NCBI RefSeq assembly: GCF_009296315.1
Contig: NZ_WHLY01000002.1
Span: 1,984,001 to 2,048,000, forward strand
Direction: 5' to 3'
Source: Salmonirosea aquatica
Lineage (GTDB): Bacteria > Bacteroidota > Bacteroidia > Cytophagales > Spirosomataceae
Length of the DNA: 64,000 nucleotides
Shown: positions 1 through 10,283 of the stretch, piece after piece
Numbering within the stretch: the first letter of the stretch is position 1
Layout of the letters: every line of letters begins with the position of its first letter
The notes under the pieces: model-generated
Told to the model about the DNA's origin: nothing
What the model saw: only the letters and a program-made list of their open reading frames with translations
Database searches by the model: none
Position numbers and translations under genes: made by a program

Positions 1-1374
1 GCAAGCTACGGTATCAATATTTCCAAGATCAAGGCCACCATTGGTCCTACCGTGACACTGTACGAGATTATCCCCGAAGCGGGTGTACGGATTTCCAAAA
101 TCCAGAATCTTGAAAAGGACATTGCGCTGAGCCTGGCCGCACTGGGCATTCGTATCATTGCCCCCATGCCAGGCCGTGGCACGATCGGTATCGAGGTACC
201 AAATAAGAATAGAGAAACCGTTTTTATCCGCTCCGTACTGGGTAGCGAACGTTTCCAGAAGTCCAATTACGATCTGCCGGTGGTTTTGGGCAAGACGGTA
301 TCCAACGAAATTTACATTGCCGACCTCGCCAAAATGCCCCACTTGCTCATGGCGGGAGCGACGGGTCAGGGAAAATCCGTGGGCCTGAACGTGATCCTGG
401 CCTCACTGATATACAAGAAGCACCCGGCGCAGTTGAAATTCGTACTGGTAGATCCTAAAAAGGTGGAACTCACGCTGTTTAACAAACTGGAACGCCATTA
501 TCTGGCGAAACTTCCCAACAGCGAAGAGGCAATCATCACCGACACTAAGAAGGTAATCCATACGCTCAATTCGCTGTGCATCGAAATGGACAGCCGGTAC
601 GATTTACTGAAAGAAGCCACGGCCCGCAACCTGAAAGAATACAACGCCAAGTTCATTCAGCGCAAACTCAATCCTGAAAAGGGACACCATTTTCTGCCTT
701 ATATCGTGCTGGTCATCGATGAGTTAGCCGACCTGATGATGACGGCGGGTAAAGAAGTCGAAACCCCCATCGCGCGGCTGGCCCAGTTAGCCCGGGCAGT
801 AGGCATCCACCTGGTACTGGCTACACAACGTCCTTCGGTAAAAGTCATAACGGGTTTGATCAAAGCCAATTTTCCCGCCCGGTTGTCGTTCCGGGTTACG
901 TCGAGCATCGACTCACGTACTATTCTGGATACGGGCGGTGCCGAACAACTGGTGGGGCAGGGCGACATGCTGCTGGCCATTAATTCGGAAATTGTGCGGT
1001 TACAGTGCCCCTACATCGACACCCGCGAGATCGAGGATGTCTGTGACTTCATTGGCAGTCAACGGGGCTATTCCGATGCTTACGCCCTACCCGAGTACGA
1101 AGGCGAAGATGGCGGCGACAGCAAAGGCGACCTCGACACCGAGGATTTCGACGCGCTCCTGTCCGATGCCGCCCGGCTGGTGGTGGCGCACCAACAGGGA
1201 AGTACCTCGCTCATTCAGCGCAAAATGAAACTGGGCTACAACCGCGCCGGCCGCATCATGGATCAGCTGGAAGTCTCGGGCGTAGTGGGGCCTTTTACGG
1301 GTAGTAAGGCCCGCGATGTACTTTTTCATGATCTGGAAAGTCTGGAACAGCATTTGAGAGGTATAGGCGTGTAG
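1..1374 (+). CDS. ftsK: DNA translocase FtsK, C-terminal part (5' end cut by window)
   Basis: This is the motor end of FtsK/SpoIIIE, the hexameric ATPase that pumps chromosome ends through the division septum and activates XerCD recombination. The reading frame is open from base 1, and the residues before the first in-frame start (SYGINISKIKATIGP) already match the family, so the gene begins upstream of the window. Visible parts are the Walker A motif GATGQGKSVG (about fragment residue 117), the Walker B motif LVIDELADLMM, and a C-terminal winged-helix gamma domain (SLIQRKMKLGYNRAGRIMDQLE) that in this family reads polar DNA sequences. The N-terminal membrane helices lie outside the window. 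It is followed after 227 bases by lolA; ftsK-lolA adjacency is common in bacteria. Confidence 0.96.
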   Translation, partial: ASYGINISKIKATIGPTVTLYEIIPEAGVRISKIQNLEKDIALSLAALGIRIIAPMPGRGTIGIEVPNKNRETVFIRSVLGSERFQKSNYDLPVVLGKTVSNEIYIADLAKMPHLLMAGATGQGKSVGLNVILASLIYKKHPAQLKFVLVDPKKVELTLFNKLERHYLAKLPNSEEAIITDTKKVIHTLNSLCIEMDSRYDLLKEATARNLKEYNAKFIQRKLNPEKGHHFLPYIVLVIDELADLMMTAGKEVETPIARLAQLARAVGIHLVLATQRPSVKVITGLIKANFPARLSFRVTSSIDSRTILDTGGAEQLVGQGDMLLAINSEIVRLQCPYIDTREIEDVCDFIGSQRGYSDAYALPEYEGEDGGDSKGDLDTEDFDALLSDAARLVVAHQQGSTSLIQRKMKLGYNRAGRIMDQLEVSGVVGPFTGSKARDVLFHDLESLEQHLRGIGV

Positions 1375-1601
1375 GTACCTTGGCAACACATCGCCAGTGT
1401 AGCCCAAATTGGTATATCCGCATTTGCACGGATTCGGTATTCCAACTAGAAAAACTACGGCCCGCTGGCTACCTGCGCTTTTCTTTTTCCTGCTTCGCAT
1501 TAAACTTTCCCGCAAGGTACCCCTCTAAATTCCGGCATTGTTTTAGTACTGGACATGCTATATCCTCCGCAATCAGCGAAAAACATACTTTTAAATTGAT
1601 C

Positions 1602-2246
1602 ATGAAAAACCCCATAAAAAAATTAACAGCAACAATAACCGCCCTCATTCTGTATATGAGCATTCCCGTTTTGGCACAAACGGATAAGGCAGCGGCTATC
1701 CTGGATGCGATGAGCGCAAAATACAAAGACATGAAAACCTACCAGGCCGACTTCACCTACTCATCCGAAGGTGGCCGCGATTTGAAAGGCGAAGCGACGG
1801 TCAAAGGAGATAAGTTCCGGCTCAAAATGGCCGGGCAAGAAATCTTCAACGATGGCAAAACAATGGCTACCTACGTGAAGGAAACCAACGAAGTGAACTT
1901 ACAGGACTACGATCCCGCCGAACTGGGCGATCTGAACCCCACTCAGATTTTTACGGCCTACAAGAAAAATTATAAGTCGAAGTTCCTGAAGGAAAGTAAG
2001 GAAGGCACACAGACTTACGAAACCGTGGAACTGGCCCCTACTTCCAGCTACGCCAAGATCGCCAAGGTACAAATCAAAGTGAATAAGCAGGATAAATCTA
2101 TTAAAAGCTGGCGCATTCTGATGAGCAATGGCCAGCAGGTGACTTACACGATCAATAGTTTCCAGCCCAATGTGAACGTCGCCGATAGCTATTTTGCCTT
2201 TAATGCCAAGCAGTACCCTGGTGTGGAAGTAGTCGATTTGCGATAA
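1602..2246 (+). CDS. lolA: LolA-like periplasmic lipoprotein carrier
   Basis: About 214 residues. An N-terminal signal peptide (KK then a hydrophobic stretch ending near VLAQ) directs export. The rest fits the LolA/COG2834 fold: the early motif YKDMKTYQADFTY, then strands with GEATVKGDKFRLKMAG and a terminal region matching outer-membrane lipoprotein carrier proteins. LolA receives lipoproteins from the LolCDE transporter and carries them across the periplasm. The frame stays open upstream to 1380, but the Met at 1602 is chosen because it begins a clean signal peptide and is preceded by an A/T-rich leader. It follows ftsK, as in many genomes. Family assignment is by residue pattern and context; Bacteroidota LolA proteins are divergent. 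Confidence 0.85.
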   Translation: MKNPIKKLTATITALILYMSIPVLAQTDKAAAILDAMSAKYKDMKTYQADFTYSSEGGRDLKGEATVKGDKFRLKMAGQEIFNDGKTMATYVKETNEVNLQDYDPAELGDLNPTQIFTAYKKNYKSKFLKESKEGTQTYETVELAPTSSYAKIAKVQIKVNKQDKSIKSWRILMSNGQQVTYTINSFQPNVNVADSYFAFNAKQYPGVEVVDLR

Positions 2247-2255
2247 GGGTACCTT

Positions 2256-2301
2256 ATTAAAAAGGGGCTGCTTCTCACGTGAGAAGCAGCCCCTTTTTAA
2301 T
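2256..2301. terminator. Perfect 46-bp palindromic bidirectional terminator (lolA/purQ)
   Basis: Two 23-base arms (2256-2278 and 2279-2301) are exact reverse complements with no separate loop. The core is GGGGCTGCTTCTCAC, flanked by A5 on one side and T5 on the other, so it can act as a Rho-independent terminator in both directions. It sits between the convergent lolA and purQ genes. Confidence 0.92.
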
Positions 2302-2320
2302 ATCGCTGACTTTATAAAGT

Positions 2321-3007
2321 CTAAGCCGTCACCGCCAGGATTTGCTCCAGAATAAAGCGCCCGTCAGCATTACCCAACGCTTCGTCCGAGGCGCGCTCGG
2401 GATGTGGCATCATACCGAAAACATTGAAGTTCTTATTGGTGATTCCGGCAATATTGTCCAGACTTCCGTTGGGATTAGCCTCTTCGGTAATGTTTCCGGC
2501 AGCATCACAGTAGCGGAAAAGTACCTGCTCGTTATCGTTCAGTTTTTTCAGTCCGTCTTCATCGGTAAAGTACCGTCCATCGCCATGGGCGATCGGTATG
2601 GTATAGGCGCGGGGTTCCAGGTCGGCGGTCAGCAGCGCTGTTTTGCTTTGTGGCAACAGGTGAATATTCTTGCACACATACTTTTGCGACAAGTTACGAA
2701 GAAGTACCCCCGGCAGCAGGCCAGCCTCTACCAGAATCTGAAAACCATTGCAAATCCCCATCACATAGCCTCCCCGGTCAGCATGAGCAATCACCTCGTT
2801 CATGATGGGCGAAAAACGTGCGATGGCTCCCGTCCGCAGGTAGTCACCGTACGAAAAGCCACCCGGCAGCAGGATAAAATCACAACCCTGCAGGTCGTGG
2901 TCTTTGTGCCACAGCTTGACGACCCGCTGCCCCAAATTATGTTGCAGGGCAAACACCGTATCGTCATCACAATTGGAACCAGGAAAAACAACTACACCGA
3001 ATTTCAT
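2321..3007 (-). CDS. purQ: Phosphoribosylformylglycinamidine synthase, glutaminase subunit PurQ
   Basis: 228 residues, the normal PurQ length. It is a class I glutamine amidotransferase that supplies ammonia to PurL for the fourth step of purine synthesis. The N-terminal FPGSNCDDD, the oxyanion region [11 protein letters not shown], the nucleophile Cys86 in GICNGFQIL, and the His202/Glu204 pair in PHPER complete the catalytic triad. It stands alone here, without purL or purS next to it. A TACCTTTG element lies 38 bases before the start codon on the same strand. Confidence 0.96.
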   Translation of the reverse strand: MKFGVVVFPGSNCDDDTVFALQHNLGQRVVKLWHKDHDLQGCDFILLPGGFSYGDYLRTGAIARFSPIMNEVIAHADRGGYVMGICNGFQILVEAGLLPGVLLRNLSQKYVCKNIHLLPQSKTALLTADLEPRAYTIPIAHGDGRYFTDEDGLKKLNDNEQVLFRYCDAAGNITEEANPNGSLDNIAGITNKNFNVFGMMPHPERASDEALGNADGRFILEQILAVTA

Positions 3008-3044
3008 AGTATATAAATAGGATAAATAAGAGCGCTTATGGCCT

Positions 3045-3052
3045 CAAAGGTA
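3045..3052 (-). promoter_or_regulatory. Putative purQ promoter, -7 element TACCTTTG
   Basis: On the minus strand this reads TACCTTTG, an exact match to the Bacteroidota -7 consensus TAnnTTTG. It would give a leader of about 30 bases before the purQ ATG. No clear -33 TTTG is visible at the usual spacing, so this rests on the -7 match and its position. Confidence 0.45.
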
Positions 3053-3177
3053 CAATTTTAGCGCTATGGTTTGCACATTACCAAGCAAAGATTCCCTACC
3101 CGGGGAACGATAAATGCTGGGTACCGTTAAATATAAGGTAGATCGAACTATCTTGGAAATAAACCTTTGAATTTTTT

Positions 3178-4065
3178 ATGCTTATTCAGATCACAGATTA
3201 CGTAACTCTCATAAGTGATAAACTCACTGCATGGTACAAATTGGGCGTTGAACATATCCCCAATATAATTCTGGCGATTCTGATCATTTTTTTGTTTAGT
3301 TTTCTTTCCCGTTTTGCCCGCAGACTGGTCGCCCGCATTATGGGTAAGATATCACATAATGTCGCCTTGGGATCACTGGTTTCTACCCTCACGCGCATTG
3401 TGATTATATCCATTGGACTGTTCTGCGCATTGAGTGTGCTGGGATTGGATAAGACCGTGACTTCGCTCCTGGCGGGTGCCGGTGTGGTGGCTCTGGCGAT
3501 TGGTTTTGCGTTTCAGGATCTGACTGCCAATTTTATTTCGGGTACCTTCATAACCTTACAACGGCCGATTCAGGTAGGCGATGTGGTAGAAACCAATGGT
3601 TTTTTTGGCAAGGTGCAATCCATCAATTTGCGCTCAATCATTATCAATAATTTTTCGGGACAGGAAATCGAGATTCCCAGCAAGGATATATTTCAGAATC
3701 CTATCACGAATTTTTCCAAGTCCGGCGAGCGCCGGATGCAAATCAATTGTGGCATTTCTTACAGCGATAATTTGGAAGAAGTGCAGCAGTTAGCGATCAA
3801 GGCGGTTGAAGCTCTCGACTTCGTGCGGGATGATAAACCCGTAGAATTGCACTTCACCGAATTTGGCGATAGTAGCATCAATTTCCTGATGTGGTTCTGG
3901 ATCAAACAGGAAATAGCCGGGCCTCCGTTGGCCAAGAGCGAAGCCATCAAAGCCATCAAGCGCACCTTCGATCAGCACGATATTTCCATTCCGTTCCCGA
4001 TCCGAACGCTGGAATTTGTGAATAGCGAAAGAAACGAGGAGCTCTCGATGCTGAAAGGCCGGTAG
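3178..4065 (+). CDS. MscS-family small-conductance mechanosensitive channel
   Basis: 295 residues, similar in size to E. coli MscS. Three hydrophobic helices occupy about residues 20-130. The third is the Gly/Ala-rich pore helix (LLAGAGVVALAIGFAFQDL), followed by the MscS beta domain (FITLQRPIQVGDVVETNGFFGKVQSI) and an alpha/beta C-terminal domain. Such channels sit in the inner membrane and open when membrane tension rises, releasing solutes during osmotic downshock. The gene is monocistronic, between divergent purQ and convergent ahcY. A second, different MscS homologue lies at 22542-23492. Confidence 0.93.
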   Translation: MLIQITDYVTLISDKLTAWYKLGVEHIPNIILAILIIFLFSFLSRFARRLVARIMGKISHNVALGSLVSTLTRIVIISIGLFCALSVLGLDKTVTSLLAGAGVVALAIGFAFQDLTANFISGTFITLQRPIQVGDVVETNGFFGKVQSINLRSIIINNFSGQEIEIPSKDIFQNPITNFSKSGERRMQINCGISYSDNLEEVQQLAIKAVEALDFVRDDKPVELHFTEFGDSSINFLMWFWIKQEIAGPPLAKSEAIKAIKRTFDQHDISIPFPIRTLEFVNSERNEELSMLKGR

Positions 4066-4086
4066 AATTGCGTCCATGGGTTGAAC

Positions 4087-4131
4087 AAGAAACAGCCCGG
4101 TCCGGAAAATTTCCGGACCGGGCTGTTTCTT
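4087..4131. terminator. Bidirectional terminator (mscS/ahcY)
   Basis: Two perfect 22-base arms (4087-4108, 4110-4131) around a single base, GC-rich in the middle (CAGCCCGGTCCGG) and A/T-rich outside, placed between convergent genes. Confidence 0.9.
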
Positions 4132-4180
4132 TATTTGAAGAGTCAAAACTTCAATTTTTAATCCTCCAACATTAAACGTA

Positions 4181-5497
4181 TCAATAGCGATACGTTTCCG
4201 GCTTGAACGGCCCTTCGTAGGTTACGCCGATATACTCAGCCTGATCGGGATCCAGGCGATCAAGTTTAGCACCTACGTGCTCGAGGTGCAGCTTGGCTAC
4301 TTTCTCGTCGAGTACCTTAGGCAGCACGTACACTTTCTTCTCGTAGTTTTCGGAATTGTTCCACAATTCGATCTGCGCCAGTGTCTGGTTCGAGAACGAG
4401 CAGGACATTACAAATGAAGGGTGGCCCATCGCGCAGCCCAGATTCACCAGACGGCCTTCGGCCAGCACGATGATATCCTTGCCGTCGACGGTATACATAT
4501 CCACCTGCGGCTTGATCTGCGACTTGGTGCTACCATAATTCTTGTTCAGCCACGCCATATCGATTTCGTTGTCGAAGTGGCCAATATTACACACAATCGC
4601 CTTGTCGCGCATTTTCTTAAAGTGACGTTCCGTAATAATACGCAGGTTACCGGTGGCCGTCACAAAGATATTGGCACGCTCGGCGGCCTCATCCATAGTC
4701 ACCACTTCAAAGCCATCCATTGCGGCTTGCAAGGCACAAATAGGATCGATCTCGGTCACCATTACCCGGCAGCCCGCGCCACGTAGTGACTCGGCAGAGC
4801 CTTTTCCTACATCACCGTATCCGGCAACGACAGCTACTTTGCCAGCCAGCATGAGGTCGGTAGCGCGACGGATAGCGTCTACCAGAGACTCCCGGCAACC
4901 ATACTTATTGTCAAACTTAGACTTCGTTACAGAATCGTTGACATTGATGGCAGGCAGATGCAGGGTACCTTTCTTCATGCGTTCGTACAAGCGGTGAACA
5001 CCGGTTGTGGTTTCTTCCGAAAGACCTTTGATGCCGGGAAGTAATTCGGGATACTCATCGAATACCATGTTGGTCAGGTCGCCACCATCGTCCAGGATCA
5101 TATTCAAAGGCGCCTGCTCTTCACCGAAAAACAACGTCTGCTCGATGCACCAGTTGAATTCTTCTTCGTTCATACCTTTCCAGGCATACACGGGAATGCC
5201 CGTAGCTGCAATAGCCGCCGCGGCGTGGTCCTGTGTAGAGAAAATATTGCACGACGACCAGGTCACGTCAGCACCCAGGGCAGTCAGCGTTTCGATCAAT
5301 ACGGCGGTCTGGATGGTCATGTGCAGGCAGCCCGCAATGCGCGCACCTTTCAGCGGCTGCGCGGGGCCATACTCTTCCCGGATTTTCATCAGTCCGGGCA
5401 TTTCGGCCTCGGCCAGCGTAATTTCCTTCCGGCCCCAATCGGCCAGGTTGATGTCCTTTACTTTGTACGGTACGTACGTTTGGGTCGTCGATGACAT
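4181..5497 (-). CDS. ahcY: Adenosylhomocysteinase (SAH hydrolase)
   Basis: 438 residues. It hydrolyses S-adenosylhomocysteine to adenosine and homocysteine, which relieves product inhibition of methyltransferases. The NAD-binding motif [12 protein letters not shown] and the family signatures ([37 protein letters not shown], and the C-terminal KPETYRY) are all present. The length fits the bacterial/eukaryotic enzyme without unusual insertions. It is transcribed alone, with a TAATTTTG element about 40 bases upstream. I see no obvious SAH riboswitch fold in the short leader. Confidence 0.98.
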   Translation of the reverse strand: MSSTTQTYVPYKVKDINLADWGRKEITLAEAEMPGLMKIREEYGPAQPLKGARIAGCLHMTIQTAVLIETLTALGADVTWSSCNIFSTQDHAAAAIAATGIPVYAWKGMNEEEFNWCIEQTLFFGEEQAPLNMILDDGGDLTNMVFDEYPELLPGIKGLSEETTTGVHRLYERMKKGTLHLPAINVNDSVTKSKFDNKYGCRESLVDAIRRATDLMLAGKVAVVAGYGDVGKGSAESLRGAGCRVMVTEIDPICALQAAMDGFEVVTMDEAAERANIFVTATGNLRIITERHFKKMRDKAIVCNIGHFDNEIDMAWLNKNYGSTKSQIKPQVDMYTVDGKDIIVLAEGRLVNLGCAMGHPSFVMSCSFSNQTLAQIELWNNSENYEKKVYVLPKVLDEKVAKLHLEHVGAKLDRLDPDQAEYIGVTYEGPFKPETYRY

Positions 5498-5535
5498 AGT
5501 GTTTCTATTTGGTTTTTGTATTTACTTGATACATA

Positions 5536-5543
5536 CAAAATTA
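5536..5543 (-). promoter_or_regulatory. Putative ahcY promoter, -7 element TAATTTTG
   Basis: The minus strand reads TAATTTTG, matching TAnnTTTG, with the ahcY start about 39 bases downstream. No convincing -33 TTTG is seen. The rest of the 5498-5711 gap is AT-rich and holds no gene I can support. Confidence 0.45.
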
Positions 5544-5711
5544 CAAGTTGAAACTCTATTTTAGAAGAATTGTAGATTGAAATTGTCCGTGTGTTCAAAT
5601 ATTTAGATTTTTTATCTAAACATTTAAGTATTTCTCCAAAGTTGAAGAAATATTGGGTGATAGGGCTAGTTAAGGGAGATAATTTGTCTATCCCGATTTT
5701 GAGAGCATTTT

Positions 5712-8700
5712 TTAGGCTAATTCGGGTGCTTCGGCTTCGTGCGCAATACGCTCGATATTCCGCATCCGTTCAAAGTTTTTGGGTCGCGACAGGAACGTGT
5801 ACATGGCCGGAATGACGTAGAGCGTCAGAATAAGCGAAAACAGCAGCCCGCCCATAATGACGATTCCCATCGACATCCGACTGCGACCCGCCGAACCCAG
5901 CGCCAGGGCAATAGGCATCGCACCCAGTACCGTAGCCAGGCTCGTCATCAGAATGGGCCGGAAACGTAGTACGGCGGCTTCATGAGCTGCTTCCATTTTG
6001 CTCATCCCTTTCTCCCGCAGCTGATTAGCGAATTCTACGATAAGAATCCCGTTTTTGGTCACCAACCCAATGAGCATGATCATACCGATCTGACTGAAAA
6101 TATTGAGGGTTTGGTCAAAAAACCACAGCGAAAACACCGCTCCCCCAATGGCCAGAGGTACCGTAAGCATGATGATGAAAGGGTCGACGAAACTTTCGAA
6201 CTGGGCCGCCAGAATGAAGTAAATCAGGATAAGCGCCAGGAAAAACGAGAACATCGTGTTAGACGAACTCTCAGCAAAATCGCGCGAAGCGCCGCTCAGC
6301 TGCGTGTGGATGGCCTCGTCGTTGAGTTTGTCGCGGGCGGCATCCATGACCGCGATTCCATCGCCAATAGTTTTACCGGGAGCCAAAGCAGCCTGTACCG
6401 TAGCACTCATGTAGCGGTTGAAGTGGAACAACTGCGGCGGACTACTTTCCTCCTCGGCTTTTACGATATTATCAAGCTGTACCTGTTGCCCCTGCGCATT
6501 TTTAACGAACATGCTTTTCAAGTCCAGCGGCTCGTCGCGGTTGGCGCGATCGTACTGCCCAATGACCTGGTACTGCCGACCGTTCATCGTAAAGTACCCG
6601 AAACGTTGCCCGGCAAAGGCCAATTGCATGGTTTGGGCGACATCGGCCACCGATACACCTACTGCCTTCGCTTTTTCGCGGTCGATGCTGATCTGCAATT
6701 CGGGCTTACTGAATTTCAGGTTTACGTCCGTAACCGAAAAGGTAGGATCGTCGGAAATTTCGGCCATAAATTTAGGTAGGTACTCACGGAGTTTCTCGAA
6801 ATCCGGTGCTTGAATCACGTACTGCACGGGTAATCCGCCCCGCGAATCGACGGCGATCGTCTGCTGCTGCACTACAAACGACTTGGCATCAGGGTAGTTT
6901 TTGAGTCGCTTAGTAATCCAGTCGACGATCTCCTGTTGGCTCATATCACGTTCCTTACGGTCCACCAGCGCGATGCGCCCATTGCCGTTGTTAGTAGCCC
7001 CCAGGCCCGAATTACCCGGTGAAGTCACCAGCATGATTCCCTTTTTGCCAGGCATAGAGTCGGTCAGTAATTGACTGACCGACTGAATGTAGCGATCCGT
7101 AAACTCGTAGGACGAACCCTCAGGGGTAGTCATCGAGAGCCGGAACCAGTTCCGGTCATCAAGTGGGGCAAGCTCCGATTGCAGGCTTTTACCGAAAAAC
7201 CACACCATTCCCAGCGTAAGCAGAATAAGCGGAAATGCCACCCAACGGACTTTCATAAAATTGCCCAACGCCCGCCCGTAGCCATTGGTCAGGTTTTCGT
7301 AGAAAGGCTCTGTTTTGTTGTAAAACCAGCCCCGTTTTTGATCTTTCCGCGCCAGGTAGGCATTCAGCATCGGGGTCAATGTAAGAGAAACAAAAGCCGA
7401 AATGAGTACCGCTGCTGATATAACGATGCCGAATTCCCGGAATAACTTACCCACAAAACCCTGCATGAAAATCACGGGCAGAAACACCGACGCCAGTGTG
7501 ATGGAGGTAGACAAGACGGCGAAGATAATCTCATTAGATCCCTTGATGGCCGCCTCGATAGGACTCATGCCTTCCTCAATCTTCTTGAAGATATTCTCCG
7601 TTACTACGATACCGTCATCCACCACCAGACCCGTGGCCAATACAATCGCCAGAAGGGTAAGCACGTTGACCGAAAAGCCCATGAGGTACATGATGAAAAA
7701 AGTCCCGATCAGTGACACCGGAATGTCAATCAAGGGGCGAACCGCCACGACCCAGTCACGGAAGAACAGGAAGATGATGATGATCACCAGCCCAATGGCG
7801 ATCATCAGGGTTTCGGCTACTTCCTCGATGGAACGCTTGACAAAAATAGTATTGTCGATCAGGGTGTCCAGCGTAAAGTCCTTCGGGAGTTCCTTCTTAA
7901 TATCGTTCATGCGACGGTTCACTTCATCGGCAATTTCGATGTAGTTTGAGCCCGGCATGGGAGTGATGGCCAGGCCAATCATCGGTACATTGTCGAGCCG
8001 CAGGATCGTTTCTTCGTTTTCGGGCCCGAGGGTAGCGTAGCCGATGTCCTTCAAATGTACCGTCTGCGTGGCCGTGTTGGCCACAATCATATCGTTGAAA
8101 TCATCCTCGGTCTTGAAGCGGCCAATGGTCTTAACGGTGAGTTCGGTGGCGTTCCCGGCTATTTTGCCACTGGGCAATTCCACATTTTCACGATCCAACG
8201 CCCGCTTTACGTCCTGGGTCGTCACGCCCTGGGAAGCCATTTTGGCGGGATCCATCCAAATTCGCATGGCGTAGCGCTTCTGACCGAAGATTCGAATATC
8301 GCTTACACCATCGATCGTCTGCAAGCGTTGGGCAATCACATTCTCAGCGTAGTCGCTCACTTCCAGGTGCGAGCGTGTTGCGCTCTGGAAGGTCAGCACC
8401 ACAATGGGTTCCGAATTGGCATCGGCCTTACTGACGGTAGGCGGGCCATCGATGTCGAGCGGTAGTGTCCTGACGGCCGAGCTTACCTTGTCGCGCACGT
8501 CGTTAGCGGCACGTTCCATATTGGCCGCAATGTCGAACTCCACGGTGATCTGGCTCACGCCCTGAGCACTGGTAGAACTAATGGACTTGATACCTTCGAT
8601 GCTGTTGATCTGCTTTTCGAGCGGCTCGGTAATCTGAGACTCGATGATGTCGGCATTGGCACCCGTATAATTGGTGCGGATCGACACCACGGGCGGATCG

Positions 8701-8819
8701 ATGGACGGGAACTCCCGCATGCCTAGGTACTTGAAACCCAAAAAGCCGAACAGAATGATGAGCAGATTCATCACGATGGCCAGCACGGGGCGTTTGATCG
8801 AAAGGGTCGAAATACTCAT
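5712..8819 (-). CDS. RND efflux pump, inner-membrane transporter (HAE1/AcrB type)
   Basis: 1035 residues, full length for the hydrophobe/amphiphile efflux RND family. It exchanges protons for drugs, dyes or other amphiphiles as part of a tripartite pump. The N-terminus (MSISTLSIKRPVLAIVMNLL), the proton-relay helix with two adjacent Asp (ATGLVVDDGIVVTENIF), the second-half signatures (LAAQFESFVDPFIIMLTVPLAIGG, IGLVTKNGILIVEFANQLRE), and the two large periplasmic loops are visible. It lies 77 bases after its adaptor gene on the same strand, so the two form one operon. No TolC-type outer-membrane factor is adjacent, so the pump presumably borrows one from elsewhere. Substrate cannot be told from sequence. 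Confidence 0.96.
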   Translation of the reverse strand: MSISTLSIKRPVLAIVMNLLIILFGFLGFKYLGMREFPSIDPPVVSIRTNYTGANADIIESQITEPLEKQINSIEGIKSISSTSAQGVSQITVEFDIAANMERAANDVRDKVSSAVRTLPLDIDGPPTVSKADANSEPIVVLTFQSATRSHLEVSDYAENVIAQRLQTIDGVSDIRIFGQKRYAMRIWMDPAKMASQGVTTQDVKRALDRENVELPSGKIAGNATELTVKTIGRFKTEDDFNDMIVANTATQTVHLKDIGYATLGPENEETILRLDNVPMIGLAITPMPGSNYIEIADEVNRRMNDIKKELPKDFTLDTLIDNTIFVKRSIEEVAETLMIAIGLVIIIIFLFFRDWVVAVRPLIDIPVSLIGTFFIMYLMGFSVNVLTLLAIVLATGLVVDDGIVVTENIFKKIEEGMSPIEAAIKGSNEIIFAVLSTSITLASVFLPVIFMQGFVGKLFREFGIVISAAVLISAFVSLTLTPMLNAYLARKDQKRGWFYNKTEPFYENLTNGYGRALGNFMKVRWVAFPLILLTLGMVWFFGKSLQSELAPLDDRNWFRLSMTTPEGSSYEFTDRYIQSVSQLLTDSMPGKKGIMLVTSPGNSGLGATNNGNGRIALVDRKERDMSQQEIVDWITKRLKNYPDAKSFVVQQQTIAVDSRGGLPVQYVIQAPDFEKLREYLPKFMAEISDDPTFSVTDVNLKFSKPELQISIDREKAKAVGVSVADVAQTMQLAFAGQRFGYFTMNGRQYQVIGQYDRANRDEPLDLKSMFVKNAQGQQVQLDNIVKAEEESSPPQLFHFNRYMSATVQAALAPGKTIGDGIAVMDAARDKLNDEAIHTQLSGASRDFAESSSNTMFSFFLALILIYFILAAQFESFVDPFIIMLTVPLAIGGAVFSLWFFDQTLNIFSQIGMIMLIGLVTKNGILIVEFANQLREKGMSKMEAAHEAAVLRFRPILMTSLATVLGAMPIALALGSAGRSRMSMGIVIMGGLLFSLILTLYVIPAMYTFLSRPKNFERMRNIERIAHEAEAPELA

Positions 8820-8896
8820 TTTAGGTATGAATTATGAGATTTTATATAGGCCCGAGACTTGCATGAATTATTATCTCATAATTCATATCTACGATC

Positions 8897-9979
8897 TTAT
8901 TTAACTCTTACAGCCACGTCCGGCTTCAAAGCCATAATGCCCGTAACAATCAGTGAGTCGCCGGGTTGCAGGCCTTCGGTGATTTGTACCTTTTGGTCGT
9001 TGCGGAGGCCGGTCGTGACCATCACCTCCTGCGCTTTGCCGTTCTTGACGACATATACTTTTTTACCTTTCAGAACGGGGACAATGGCGTCAGTCGGAAT
9101 CATAATCGCGGTGTTGTTTCCGCTGAGATCTACCTGCACTTTCACGAACATGCCCGGCACAAAAAGCCTTCCCGGATTCTGCATGATGGCCCGCACCCGC
9201 TGGGTGCGCAGGTTTTCATCCACTTTGGGGTCCAACGCCACCACCCGCGCCGAATACCGGGTAGCGTCGGCGTCAAGTCCGAGTTGAACCATACTACCTA
9301 AACGAATGTCGCGGGAATATTTTTCAGGAATTGTAAAATCTATTTTTACCGGATTGGTCTGTACTAGCGTCACCACCGACGTGCCGGGCGAAAGGTACGC
9401 TCCTTCGCTGATATTTTTCAGCCCGATGGTACCACTAAACGGAGCCCGAATCTCGGTCTTTTCCAACTGCGCCAAAATCAGTTCCTTGTCGGCCTCGGAC
9501 GTACGCACATTGTTCATTGCGATTTCGTATTCTTCCTTACTGATGGCTTCAATTTTCAGCAGTTTCTGCTGCCGCTCCTCAATGTTGCGGGTCAAGGCGG
9601 CATTGTATTCCAGCTTGGCCAATTGGGCCTGCAATTCTTTGTCGTTGATTTTGGCGATCAGTTGACCTTTGGCTACCGAAGCCCCCTCCCGTAGATTGAG
9701 TTTGATGAGTCGACCGGCGATTTCGGCTTTCAGCTCTACCTCTTCATTAGGTACCACCGTTCCGGACGCATATAGTAAGTTATCCACTTTTTCAGACTTG
9801 GTCAGATACACATCCACCGGAATGGCTCCGCCACCCGTTTTGGCACCCTTCGCAGTACTGCTACCTTTCGTCTTGTTTTCTTCTTTTGCATCTTTTCCGC
9901 CGCCGGAGCCCGAAAATATGAACAACTTTCCGATCACCAGCGCGAGGATAATTCCCCCTAAAATTAGAATAGGTCGCAT
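8897..9979 (-). CDS. RND efflux periplasmic adaptor (membrane fusion protein)
   Basis: 360 residues. An N-terminal membrane anchor (ILILGGIILALVIGKLFIF) is followed by a low-complexity Gly/Lys linker. Then come the biotinyl-lipoyl half (GTVVPNEEVELKAEIAGRLIKLNLREGASVAKGQLIAKI), a short alpha-hairpin, the returning lipoyl half (EIRAPFSGTIGLKNISEGAYLSPG) and beta-barrel/membrane-proximal domains. It bridges the RND transporter and an outer-membrane channel. First gene of the two-gene pump operon. Confidence 0.94.
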   Translation of the reverse strand: MRPILILGGIILALVIGKLFIFSGSGGGKDAKEENKTKGSSTAKGAKTGGGAIPVDVYLTKSEKVDNLLYASGTVVPNEEVELKAEIAGRLIKLNLREGASVAKGQLIAKINDKELQAQLAKLEYNAALTRNIEERQQKLLKIEAISKEEYEIAMNNVRTSEADKELILAQLEKTEIRAPFSGTIGLKNISEGAYLSPGTSVVTLVQTNPVKIDFTIPEKYSRDIRLGSMVQLGLDADATRYSARVVALDPKVDENLRTQRVRAIMQNPGRLFVPGMFVKVQVDLSGNNTAIMIPTDAIVPVLKGKKVYVVKNGKAQEVMVTTGLRNDQKVQITEGLQPGDSLIVTGIMALKPDVAVRVK

Positions 9980-10283
9980 GAACTGTTTTAAATAAATTAA
10001 GAACTACTAAACCTTTATATAATACAAAACGGCATTATATTTTAAAATAGTTGGTCAAAAGAAAAATATTTATCTAGTAATTCCTTATAAAACTATAAAA
10101 AACAGCAGCATTCGCCATTCTACTCAAATGCTTACCTCTTATTTGTTCTGACGAGCTACCCCGGTCATTACCCCCAAAAACTTTCTATAGTACAAACTGC
10201 CCTCTACATTTATTCGGCAGCACATAAAAAAACTGGCGGAACCACGTTTCGCCGTTCCGCCAGTTTTGTATTTTAAAAATGAT
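9980..10283. other. Non-coding 304-bp gap with hpf terminator
   Basis: Upstream of the pump operon the sequence is AT-rich with no gene and no clean TAnnTTTG element on the minus strand. At 10229-10267 there is a 14-bp perfect stem (AAAACTGGCGGAAC and its complement) with an 11-base loop, followed on the minus strand by a T run. This is a Rho-independent terminator for the hpf gene that ends at 10284. Confidence 0.75.

Noticed and set aside
5591-5815. A 74-codon + strand frame between ahcY and the RND gene
   Set aside because: It runs into the end of the RND transporter gene in antisense and has no gene-like composition or motif.
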